Origin: an uncultured Prevotellaceae bacterium | Lineage (GTDB): Bacteria; Bacteroidota; Bacteroidia; Bacteroidales; Muribaculaceae | Assembly (NCBI GenBank): GCA_946055125.1 | Contig: CAMGFF010000178.1 | Span: 1-5,302 of the forward strand | Direction: 5' to 3' | Length of the DNA stretch: 5,302 bases | Part shown: positions 1-5,302 of the stretch, piece after piece | Layout of the letters: every line of letters starts with the position of its first letter | Numbering within the stretch: the stretch's first letter is position 1 | The notes under the pieces: model-generated | Told to the model about the DNA's origin: nothing | What the model saw: the letters and a program-made list of their open reading frames with translations, nothing else | The model's database searches: none | Translations under genes and position numbers: made by a program

Positions 1-215
1 TCGGAGCAAGTGGCCGAATCGGCCGAGCGGGAGACGCTGCGGTAGCGGGAGAGGCCATATTTCTCCACTGCATCGCCGGTCACGTAGGTGCCCACGGCAC
101 CCGGGAGCTTCGCATAGCGACCGTCGAACACCCGTGCCACGTTGAGTCCCTTTTGAGCTTCCACAGGCAAAACTGCTGCGAGAATAAGTGCTGATATTAA
201 CAAAAACTTCTTCAT
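1..215 (-). CDS. Small secreted protein, N-terminal part only (third gene of the sigma operon)
   Basis: This reading frame starts at the ATG at 215-213 and stays open to the window edge, giving 71 residues without a stop. It begins MKKFLLISALILAAVLPVEA, a textbook Sec signal peptide (basic start, hydrophobic core at about residues 4-17, likely cleavage after Ala20). The mature part starts QKGLNVARVFDGRYAKLPGA. That opening (QKGLNV..hFDGR) reminds me of small secreted Bacteroides proteins of unknown function that sit next to ECF sigma genes, possibly the family called DUF6108; this is from memory and not verified. It lies on the same strand as the sigma and anti-sigma genes, 132 bp downstream of the latter, so it is probably a regulon member or a cell-envelope partner of that pair. 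The stretch is too short to be in the ORF list but is well supported by its signal peptide, codon use and position. Function unknown. Confidence 0.8.
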   Translation of the reverse strand, partial: MKKFLLISALILAAVLPVEAQKGLNVARVFDGRYAKLPGAVGTYVTGDAVEKYGLSRYRSVSRSADSATCS

Positions 216-230
216 AATATTCTGTTCTGT

Positions 231-333
231 GAGCCTTGAGCTGTGGGCTATGAGCCTTCGGCTTCTTATGTGATTAATTTTTTATGTTGCTTCAGTTTCT
301 GGCTCAAAGCTCATTGCTCAAAGCCCACAGCCA
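231..333. repeat. Two inverted arrays of degenerate 7-bp repeats
   Basis: The spacer between the anti-sigma gene and the small secreted protein gene contains five heptads on the plus strand (231-265) and five on the minus strand (333 down to 299), each close to the consensus GAGCYNT. Examples are GAGCCTT at 231 and 252, GAGCTGT at 238, GGGCTAT at 245, and on the minus strand GGGCTTT at 326-320 and GAGCTTT at 312-306. The arrays face each other, so 240-255 and 316-331 pair over 16 positions with one mismatch, around a 60-base interior whose middle (266-298) is AT-rich. In the operon transcript this would fold into a long imperfect hairpin. There is no U-tract directly after it, so it is not a classic terminator. 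It may attenuate, stabilise or process the mRNA; that is inference. Confidence 0.75.
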
Positions 334-347
334 AAAACCAAAGAGGA

Positions 348-803
348 TTATTCAGTGATAAAAGGAGCGAAATCCGAGAATTGCGATTCAATGCCCGCAC
401 TGGCCTCAGCGGCAGCATCGCCAATGTCGCCCAGCGAGCCTTGCATGAGAGCAACCACCTGCGCCTCATCGTTGATGCGCGTTCCGCCCACCATAGCGTA
501 GCAAGCTCCATCAACAGAATGGCTGTGGGCAATGCCAATGCCCACCGAGGCGACCACTGCCACCACAGCAGCAGCCGCAGCCACGCGCAGTCGCGACCGG
601 CGGCGGCGTTCGGCCGAGGCACTGCGCTTCGCCGAGGCATAACCCAGCACGGCGCGAATGGCATTGAATTGAGGCTCGGTGCGGTGAGCCACCATGCGGC
701 GCAGCAGAGCCTCCTCCTCGAGCGAGGTCTCGGCCTCGAAGTAGCGGTCGATGAGCTGACATAGCTGTGCATCGGTAAGCTTAGAGTTAGTGCTGTTATT
801 CAT
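348..803 (-). CDS. Probable membrane anti-sigma factor, single TM helix
   Basis: A 151-residue protein with the layout of an anti-sigma factor. An N-terminal cytoplasmic part (residues 1-66) contains the YFEAETSLEEEALLRRM segment (21-37); a YFxGETSLEEE-like stretch is common in small Bacteroidetes proteins encoded next to ECF sigma factors. A basic patch RRRRSRLR (67-73+) precedes one Ala/Val-rich transmembrane helix (about 73-92), which predicts the N-terminus inside. A periplasmic tail of about 60 residues follows, with CYAMVGGTRINDEAQVVALM (101-120) as its most structured part. The start ATG (803-801) lies inside the end of the sigma gene, an 8-base overlap (ATGAATAA) typical of translational coupling and fixed stoichiometry. 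It lacks the HxxxCxxC zinc motif of ZAS anti-sigma factors and is much shorter than FecR-type proteins. Inferred role: holds the sigma factor at the membrane until a periplasmic signal. The gene context makes this likely; sequence alone would not. Confidence 0.72.
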   Translation of the reverse strand: MNNSTNSKLTDAQLCQLIDRYFEAETSLEEEALLRRMVAHRTEPQFNAIRAVLGYASAKRSASAERRRRSRLRVAAAAAVVAVVASVGIGIAHSHSVDGACYAMVGGTRINDEAQVVALMQGSLGDIGDAAAEASAGIESQFSDFAPFITE

Positions 804-1308
804 CTTCGTGATTATTTAAGTAAATTTCTCTAATCAATTTTCGCGAGCGGCTAAGCGCCACCCTCACCGCCGTGGGCTGCATGGAGAGAGCCGAGGCAAT
901 CTCCTCGAAGCTACGCCCCTCCACATCGCGCATCCGCACGATAGCCTGTTGCTGAGGCGAGAGGCGGTCTGCTATGATTCGCTCCACACTTTGCAGCAGC
1001 ATTTCGCGCCGCGGGGCATCATCGCCATCATCATCGGGCGGCTCGGTGAGGAGGTTGTCGATAACGCTCACCGTGGGCGCGTGGCTGCGGCGGCGCAGCG
1101 CGTCGATGCACACATTGTGCACGGTGGCGGTGCTCAGAGCCTCGGCATTGGCACCGGGAGCTATGCGGTCGCGGCGCGTCCACAAGCGGCAGAAGGCATC
1201 CTGCAGAGCATCGTCGGCAGCGTCGCTGTCGCCGAGAATCGCTGTGGCCATGCGCCTAAGCCTCTGGCGCAGGCCCACAAACACCGATGTGAGAGCCTCA
1301 TCTTGCAT
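796..1308 (-). CDS. ECF-type RNA polymerase sigma-70 factor
   Basis: A 170-residue ECF sigma factor carrying only the two essential domains. Sigma region 2 covers about residues 12-75: the core-binding helix reads LGDSDAADDALQDAFCRLW (25-43), and region 2.4, which reads the -10 element, includes VHNVCIDALRRR (63-74). An acidic linker (PPDDDGDD, 90-97) leads to sigma region 4 (about 112-163), with LSPQQQAIVRMRDVEGRSF (116-134) and the helix-turn-helix FEEIASALSMQPTAVRVALS (134-153), which reads the -35 element. The length is normal for the family. It directs RNA polymerase to a small set of promoters in response to an extracytoplasmic signal. It is the first gene of its operon, overlaps the anti-sigma gene by 8 bases, and has a matching ECF promoter immediately upstream, suggesting positive autoregulation. 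No Shine-Dalgarno is seen, as usual in Bacteroidetes. The ECF subgroup and inducing signal cannot be told from the sequence. Confidence 0.95.
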   Translation of the reverse strand: MQDEALTSVFVGLRQRLRRMATAILGDSDAADDALQDAFCRLWTRRDRIAPGANAEALSTATVHNVCIDALRRRSHAPTVSVIDNLLTEPPDDDGDDAPRREMLLQSVERIIADRLSPQQQAIVRMRDVEGRSFEEIASALSMQPTAVRVALSRSRKLIREIYLNNHEDE

Positions 1309-1333
1309 TCCGTGGATTGGTTGTTACATAGAA

Positions 1334-1362
1334 TAGACGCACACCCCCCACACTTTGTTACA
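1334..1362 (-). promoter_or_regulatory. Candidate autoregulated ECF sigma promoter
   Basis: Read on the minus strand, TGTAAC (1362-1357) is followed after exactly 17 bases by CGTCTA (1339-1334). A GTAAC / CGTCTA pair at this spacing matches the general ECF promoter form (AAC-type -35, CGTC-type -10) often found upstream of Bacteroidetes ECF sigma genes. Transcription would start near 1327, leaving an untranslated leader of about 19 bases before the ATG at 1308. The spacer contains six consecutive G residues on the minus strand (1349-1344). The -35 lies within a small palindrome, TTGTTACAA (1355-1363). Assignment to the adjacent sigma factor is inference. Confidence 0.7.
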
Positions 1363-1453
1363 AGAAATCCCACAAAAAAATTCACACCCCGGTGACTGTG
1401 CCTCCACTTATGGGGGGGGTATACACAAAAAATACTTAAAAAATGGGTGGGGG

Positions 1454-1485
1454 CTTGGTGGTTTCGTGAAAAATGGTGATATTTG
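1454..1485 (+). promoter_or_regulatory. Candidate housekeeping promoter of the M6 protease gene
   Basis: CTTG at 1454-1457 and GATATTTG at 1478-1485 each differ by one base from the Bacteroidetes -33 (TTTG) and -7 (TAnnTTTG) elements, and the 20-base spacing fits the usual 19-21. The transcript would start near 1491-1493 and give a leader of about 40 bases before the ATG at 1531. No GTAAC / CGTCTA pair is found on this strand, so the neighbouring ECF sigma factor probably does not drive the protease directly. Moderate to low confidence because both boxes carry a mismatch. Confidence 0.45.
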
Positions 1486-1530
1486 TAGGTTGAAAATAAA
1501 ATGATTACAAAAATCAATAATCACAAAGAT

Positions 1531-3801
1531 ATGAAGAAAACCTTTTTATCACTCTTTGCCGCTGCGGCCTGCGCCATGAGCGCCTACGCTATTCCGGCAA
1601 AACCGGGGCTGATCACCATTCCACAGCCCGATGGCTCGATGCTCACCACACGCCTTGTGGGCGATGAGTTTCTCAGTTTCACCACCACCGCCGATGGCTA
1701 CACCATAGAGCGCAACGAGGCGGGCAGCTTCGTGTATGTGCAGAAGGTGGGCGACGCGCTCGTGCGCACCGATGTGGTGGCCCACGATGCCGGCATGCGC
1801 ACGGCACAGGAGCTGCAGCTGCTGGAGTCGCTACCCAAGGGACTGGTGGCCGGCGAGGCAGTGAGCGAGGCTGCTGCACAGCGCAGCGAGGCCAATAAGC
1901 ACATTCTTGCCAGCCGCCCCAAGGCTGCAAGCACGAAGACCTACGACTACAACAACTTCCGCGGGCTGGTGCTGCTGGTGGAATTCAACGACATGAGCTT
2001 CTCGCGTGCCGACATCAATGAGGTGTTCAGCAACATGATCTCGCAGCGCGACTACAAGGGCGTGCCGAGCGTGGACAACCCCGAGCAGATACGACCCTAC
2101 ACCGGCAGCGTGCGCGACTACTTCTACGACTCCTCGCTGGGCAAGTTCGACCCCGAGTTCGACGTGTATGGCCCGTTAAAAATCAACATGAGCGCCAAGG
2201 GCATCAACAAGTATACCAACATCAACACTGCCCTAAACCTTGCCCTCAATGCCGCCGACCCTGTGGTGAACTTCAAGGACTACGACCGCGACAATGATGG
2301 CTATGTGGATATGTTCTTCATCGTGTTTGCCGGATATGGCTCCCATGTGGGCAACGACGCCAGATATGTGTGGCCCCACGCAAGCGAAAAATATAAATAT
2401 CTGGACGGCGTATATACCAAGCGCTACGCCTGCTCCACCGAGCTCTCAGGCCTGGAAGCCTATGGCGACAAGACGCTCGACGGCATAGGCGTGATTTGCC
2501 ATGAGTTCTCGCACGTGCTCGGCCTGATGGACGAATACGACGTCAACTACAGCGACGGTGGCCAGAGCTACGACCCGGGCACCTGGTCGCTTATGGCCAG
2601 CGCAGGCTACCTCAACGAATGCCGCACCCCGGCTGCCTACTCGGCACTGCAGCGCATGCAGGCCGGATTTGAATATCCCACGCTCATCACCGAGCCGGGC
2701 GACTACAGCCTTCCCAAGATTGAGGACACGGGCGCCAGCTTCCGCATCGAGTCGGGCAGCAACAAGGAGTATTTCCTCTTTGAGAACCGCTCCACCGACA
2801 CCAAGTGGGACGCCTACCTCGCCGGCAGCGGCATGCTCGCTTTCCGCGTGGACTCAACCTCTACAACTGTGTGGAAGAACAACAACATCAACGCCAACGC
2901 CTCCCACAACTACTATGAGCTGCTACGCGCCAAGCCGGCGGGGAGCTACACCGATTCGTCGGGCGACCCATTCCCAGGCTCAGGCAACGTGACACGCATC
3001 AACAACTCCACCAAGCCCGCCAACCTCGTGGCCTGGACCGGCAAGAAGTGCCCGCTTGCAATCTCGGGAATCACCCGCAATGCCGACGGCACTGTGACCT
3101 TCTCGGTGAGCAACGACTACTTCGGCTCGAAGGTTGAGGACTTTGAGGCCATGACGGCCGGCGAGGCCACATCGGTGGGCTCGTTCACCTCCTGGACATT
3201 CAACAACGCCGCCGTGGGCACCTACGGCTCCACCAAGGGCAACGGCAACCAGTCGGTGAAAATCACTGCCGGCGGCGAGCTGATTATGGGCACGGTGAGC
3301 GCCCAGGCGATTGAGGACCTTGAGCTGGCCGTGTGGTACACCTCGATGAGCGGAAAGGCCACCATCACCGTGTCGCTCTCGACCGACGACGGCGCGACCT
3401 GGACCGAGGTCTTCGAGCGCGACGGCGACACCCCGGCGCAGGTTAACGCCGGCACAAAGGGCGTGGTTCTCCCCTACGCCATCGACGCCCAGGGCAAGGC
3501 TATGATAAAGATTTCGTCGGACAAGACCGTGTATGTCGACGACGTTACCGTGTACTACAACGACCCCAACGGTCTGAGCGACGTGGAGACAGTGAAGATA
3601 GGCGGCTCGAAGAAAGCACCGCTGGCCATCGCCACCGTGGGCAATACCATCGAGGTAATCAGCGAGAGCAACGCGCCGGTTGAGGTATTCGACGCTGCCG
3701 GCCACCTCGTGACCCGCACCACAGCCACCACAATCGCCCTCCCGGGCCGTGGCTTCTACATCGTGCGCCAGGGCAACGCATCGCAGAAAGTGACGCTGTA
3801 A
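1531..3801 (+). CDS. Secreted M6-family zinc metalloprotease with T9SS-like C-terminal domain
   Basis: A 756-residue secreted endopeptidase. I chose the ATG at 1531 over the in-frame ATG at 1501 because it begins directly with the signal peptide MKKTFLSLFAAAACAMSAYA (cleavage likely after AYA, residue 20). A propeptide-like region (about 25-130) has the M6-style PQPDGSMLTTRLVGDEF stretch. The catalytic domain (about 140-390) shows a calcium-type loop DRDNDGYVD (252-260), the zinc site HEFSHVLGLMD (324-334; HExxHxxGxxD, with His324, His328 and probably Asp334 as ligands and Glu325 as catalyst), and the Met-turn-like GTWSLMAS (350-357). A beta-rich domain resembling adhesion or carbohydrate-binding jelly rolls (about 533-678) follows, and the last 60 residues (VEVFDAAGHLV ... 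LPGRGFYIVRQG ... KVTL) resemble a type A sorting domain of type IX secretion. Expected to be outside the cell or on its surface, degrading host, dietary or competitor proteins. It ends TAA TAG, 10 bases before a strong terminator. The catalytic motif is intact. Family assignment is firm, substrate unknown. Confidence 0.93.
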   Translation: MKKTFLSLFAAAACAMSAYAIPAKPGLITIPQPDGSMLTTRLVGDEFLSFTTTADGYTIERNEAGSFVYVQKVGDALVRTDVVAHDAGMRTAQELQLLESLPKGLVAGEAVSEAAAQRSEANKHILASRPKAASTKTYDYNNFRGLVLLVEFNDMSFSRADINEVFSNMISQRDYKGVPSVDNPEQIRPYTGSVRDYFYDSSLGKFDPEFDVYGPLKINMSAKGINKYTNINTALNLALNAADPVVNFKDYDRDNDGYVDMFFIVFAGYGSHVGNDARYVWPHASEKYKYLDGVYTKRYACSTELSGLEAYGDKTLDGIGVICHEFSHVLGLMDEYDVNYSDGGQSYDPGTWSLMASAGYLNECRTPAAYSALQRMQAGFEYPTLITEPGDYSLPKIEDTGASFRIESGSNKEYFLFENRSTDTKWDAYLAGSGMLAFRVDSTSTTVWKNNNINANASHNYYELLRAKPAGSYTDSSGDPFPGSGNVTRINNSTKPANLVAWTGKKCPLAISGITRNADGTVTFSVSNDYFGSKVEDFEAMTAGEATSVGSFTSWTFNNAAVGTYGSTKGNGNQSVKITAGGELIMGTVSAQAIEDLELAVWYTSMSGKATITVSLSTDDGATWTEVFERDGDTPAQVNAGTKGVVLPYAIDAQGKAMIKISSDKTVYVDDVTVYYNDPNGLSDVETVKIGGSKKAPLAIATVGNTIEVISESNAPVEVFDAAGHLVTRTTATTIALPGRGFYIVRQGNASQKVTL

Positions 3802-3811
3802 TAGAACCAAT

Positions 3812-3872
3812 AAAAAAACACGAGAGGCTGTGCTGCAATTATTGCTTTAGGCGCAGCCTCTCGTGTTTTTTT
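3812..3872 (+). terminator. Strong, apparently bidirectional intrinsic terminator
   Basis: A perfect 19-bp inverted repeat (3812-3830 with 3854-3872) extends inward by three more pairs, one of them G-U, around a 17-base loop. The core arm reads CACGAGAGGCTG. Seven A residues (3812-3818) and seven T residues (3866-3872) flank the GC-rich stem, so it has a U-tract whichever strand is transcribed. It starts 10 bases after the protease stop codon and can also block read-through from the converging aminotransferase gene. Confidence 0.93.
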
Positions 3873-3969
3873 GTGGGACGTGAGCGGTGGGTATTTCTCA
3901 GCCAAAACCGATATTCTCATTCTCCCCAAACACCGCGAAGAGAAGGTTTTCCTCAATACATAACCATAA
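3873..3969. other. Non-coding spacer between the two hairpins
   Basis: These 97 bases lie between the two related hairpins of the convergent intergenic region. Possible frames here run through the upstream terminator or into the protease gene in reverse, and none shows a protein-like start, so I treat it as non-coding. No promoter, tRNA or clear repeat is visible inside it. Confidence 0.5.
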
Positions 3970-4014
3970 GCACGAGGGGCTGTGCCACAGGGAAACAGGC
4001 ACAGCCCCTCGTGC
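3970..4014 (-). terminator. Hairpin at the 3' end of the aminotransferase gene
   Basis: A perfect 17-bp inverted repeat (3970-3986 with 3998-4014) with an 11-base loop, beginning 24 bases after the aminotransferase stop codon on the minus strand. The arms read GCACGAGGGGCTGTGCC. There is no proper U-tract after it on either strand (minus strand continues TTATGGTTATG), so on its own it may be a weak or factor-assisted terminator or an mRNA 3' end stabiliser. Its arm is nearly identical to that of the hairpin at 3812-3872. Confidence 0.75.
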
Positions 4015-4038
4015 AGGATATTGTGTGATGTGAGTGAA

Positions 4039-5232
4039 TCAGTGCAGGGCGGCGAGGGCGGCAGCGATGCGGCGTGCGGCCTCGCGAATATTGTCGTCGC
4101 TGGTGGCGTAGCTCAGGCGAATGTAGCCCGGAGCGCAGAATGCTGCGCCATCCACGGTGGCCACATGAGCCACTTCAAGGAGATACATGGCCATGTCGGA
4201 AGAGCAGGTGATGGTGCGCTTGCCATCGGTCTTGCCGAAGTAGCCCGACACCTCGGGGAATATGTAGAAAGCGCCCTCGGGGTGGTTGATGCGCAAGCCG
4301 GGGATTTCGCTCAGGAGGCTCACCACAAGGTCGCGGCGGCGCTCAAAAGCCTGCCGCATGGTCTCGACGCACTCCTGCGGGCCGCTGAATGCAGCCTCGG
4401 CGGCCTTCTGTGCTATCGACGATGAGCCGCTGGTGTACTGCCCCTGAAGCTTGTTGCAGGCCTTGGCGATGTGAAGCGGAGCGGCAAGGAAGCCGATGCG
4501 CCAGCCGGTCATGGCATAGGCCTTCGACACGCCATTCACAATCACCACGCGGTCGCGCACCTCGGGGAACTGCGATATGCTGTTGAACTCGCCGGTGTAG
4601 TTGATGTGCTCATAAATCTCGTCGGCGAGGATTATTATATCGGGGTACTTGGCCAGCACCTCGGCGAGAGCCCGAAGCTCCTCACGCGAATACACGCTGC
4701 CGGTGGGATTGGAGGGAGAGCAGAGCAGCACCATGCGCGTCTTGGGGGTGATTGCGGCCTCGAGCTGGGCGGCGGTAATCTTGAAGTTCTGCTCCACGCC
4801 GGCCGGCACAGTGACCGTTACACCCTCGGCGAGTTTCACCATTTCCACATAGCTCACCCAAGCCGGAGTGGGGATAATCACCTCATCGCCGGGGTTAATG
4901 GTGGCGAGGATGCAGTTGCAGAGCGACTGCTTTGCGCCATTCGACACCACAATCTGCTCAGGGGTGAAGTCGATGCCATTCTCGCGGCGGAGCTTCTCGC
5001 AGATAGCCTTTCGGAGCGAGAGATAGCCCGGCACGGGAGTGTAGAAGGTGAAATTGGCATCGATAGCCGCCTTGGCGGCCTCCTTGATGTGGTCGGGGGT
5101 GTGGAAATCGGGCTCACCCACCGAGAGGTTTATTACATCGACGCCCTGCGCCTTGAGTTCGTTGCTCTTCTGCGACATTGCCAGCGTGGCCGACTGGGCC
5201 ATGGCGAGAATGCGATTAGAGATAGGATTCAT
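4039..5232 (-). CDS. aspC: PLP-dependent aspartate aminotransferase (class I, fold type I)
   Basis: A complete 397-residue cytosolic enzyme of usual length, expected to exchange amino groups between aspartate/oxaloacetate and glutamate/2-oxoglutarate, linking the TCA intermediates to amino-acid synthesis. Visible signatures: SVGEPDFHTP (37-46) in the substrate-binding N-terminal arm; SNGAKQ (97-102), which holds the PLP phosphate and whose Lys101 lines up with the lysine that reads the distal carboxylate in Thermus-type (subgroup Ig) aspartate aminotransferases; Trp125 stacking on PLP; SNPTG (174-178) with Asn175; ADEIY (203-207) with Asp204 and Tyr207; the Schiff-base lysine Lys237 in VSKAYAMTGWRIGF (235-248); and Arg372 in YIRLSYA, which binds the alpha-carboxylate. 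All expected catalytic residues are present. Related subgroup enzymes can also act on prephenate or aromatic amino acids, so exact substrate range is uncertain. It converges on the protease gene, with no functional link apparent. The start ATG at 5232 gives the normal N-terminus; 70 bp of AT-rich DNA precede it. Confidence 0.94.
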   Translation of the reverse strand: MNPISNRILAMAQSATLAMSQKSNELKAQGVDVINLSVGEPDFHTPDHIKEAAKAAIDANFTFYTPVPGYLSLRKAICEKLRRENGIDFTPEQIVVSNGAKQSLCNCILATINPGDEVIIPTPAWVSYVEMVKLAEGVTVTVPAGVEQNFKITAAQLEAAITPKTRMVLLCSPSNPTGSVYSREELRALAEVLAKYPDIIILADEIYEHINYTGEFNSISQFPEVRDRVVIVNGVSKAYAMTGWRIGFLAAPLHIAKACNKLQGQYTSGSSSIAQKAAEAAFSGPQECVETMRQAFERRRDLVVSLLSEIPGLRINHPEGAFYIFPEVSGYFGKTDGKRTITCSSDMAMYLLEVAHVATVDGAAFCAPGYIRLSYATSDDNIREAARRIAAALAALH

Positions 5233-5302
5233 AATGCTAATAAAATTATGTGTGTGGTTAATAAATTCTTTATTTATAAATCAAAGCTCGCACATTGGCG
5301 GT

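Noticed and set aside
12..24. Palindrome GGCCGA-A-TCGGCC in the partial gene
   Set aside because: It lies within coding sequence and is explained by the Ser-Ala-Asp-Ser-Ala codons; no second copy or operator context.
243..764. Plus-strand ORF of 173 codons opposite the anti-sigma gene
   Set aside because: It is antisense to a gene with clear anti-sigma features, has low-complexity His/Arg/Ser-rich composition and no recognisable domain; it is a shadow of GC-rich coding DNA.
1502..1523. Small inverted repeat TGATTA / TAATCA in the protease leader
   Set aside because: Only six AT-rich base pairs with a 10-base loop; too weak to claim as a regulatory hairpin.
1501..1530. Upstream in-frame ATG as the protease start
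   Set aside because: Starting here would place ten polar residues (MITKINNHKD) ahead of a perfect signal peptide, and the candidate transcription start is only about 10 bases upstream; the ATG at 1531 fits better.
2980..3810. Long minus-strand ORF (276 codons) inside the protease gene
   Set aside because: It mirrors the codon pattern of the protease frame, is rich in His/Gly/Val without motifs, and its start lies at the terminator side of the protease gene; an artefact of GC-biased third positions.
3756..3956. Small minus-strand ORF across the first terminator
   Set aside because: It reads straight through the perfect terminator hairpin and into the 3' end of the protease gene, and shows no domain or signal peptide.
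5233..5302. Possible Bacteroidetes promoter for the aminotransferase (TTTG at 5285-5282, minus strand)
   Set aside because: A TA dinucleotide appears at the right distance, but the TTTG half of the -7 box is absent, and an AT-rich inverted repeat (AATAAA / TTTATT) is likely by chance; not strong enough to annotate.

Overview
The window looks like a chromosomal piece of a Bacteroidales bacterium, possibly Muribaculaceae or a Prevotella-like relative; I cannot fix the genus. The signs are GC-rich, alanine-rich coding DNA between AT-rich spacers, start codons without a clear Shine-Dalgarno, a Bacteroidetes-type TTTG / TAnnTTTG-like promoter, an ECF sigma promoter of the GTAAC / CGTCTA type, and a secreted M6 protease with a C-terminus like a type IX secretion sorting domain.

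Left part, minus strand (1-1362): a three-gene run reading leftward. It starts at a candidate autoregulated ECF promoter (1334-1362), followed by an ECF sigma-70 factor (796-1308). A one-helix membrane protein that is very likely its anti-sigma factor (348-803) overlaps the sigma gene by 8 bases. After a 132-bp spacer holding two inverted arrays of 7-bp repeats comes a small secreted protein (starts at 215, runs off the window edge). Together they look like an envelope-sensing module: the membrane protein holds the sigma factor until a signal arrives, and the sigma factor then transcribes its own operon.

Middle, plus strand (1531-3801): a secreted zinc metalloprotease of the M6 (immune inhibitor A-like) family, divergent from the sigma operon and with its own housekeeping-type promoter. 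The approximately 220-bp divergent region has conspicuous G/C homopolymer runs, one of them inside the spacer of the ECF promoter.

Right part: a convergent spacer (3802-4038) with two strong hairpins that share almost the same arm sequence, followed on the minus strand by a complete class I PLP-dependent aspartate aminotransferase (4039-5232). The last 70 bp are AT-rich upstream DNA of that gene.

No RNA gene, CRISPR array, insertion sequence or complete new system is visible. The most unusual things are non-coding: the paired heptad arrays, the ECF promoter with a G6 tract in its spacer, and the twin covarying hairpins.
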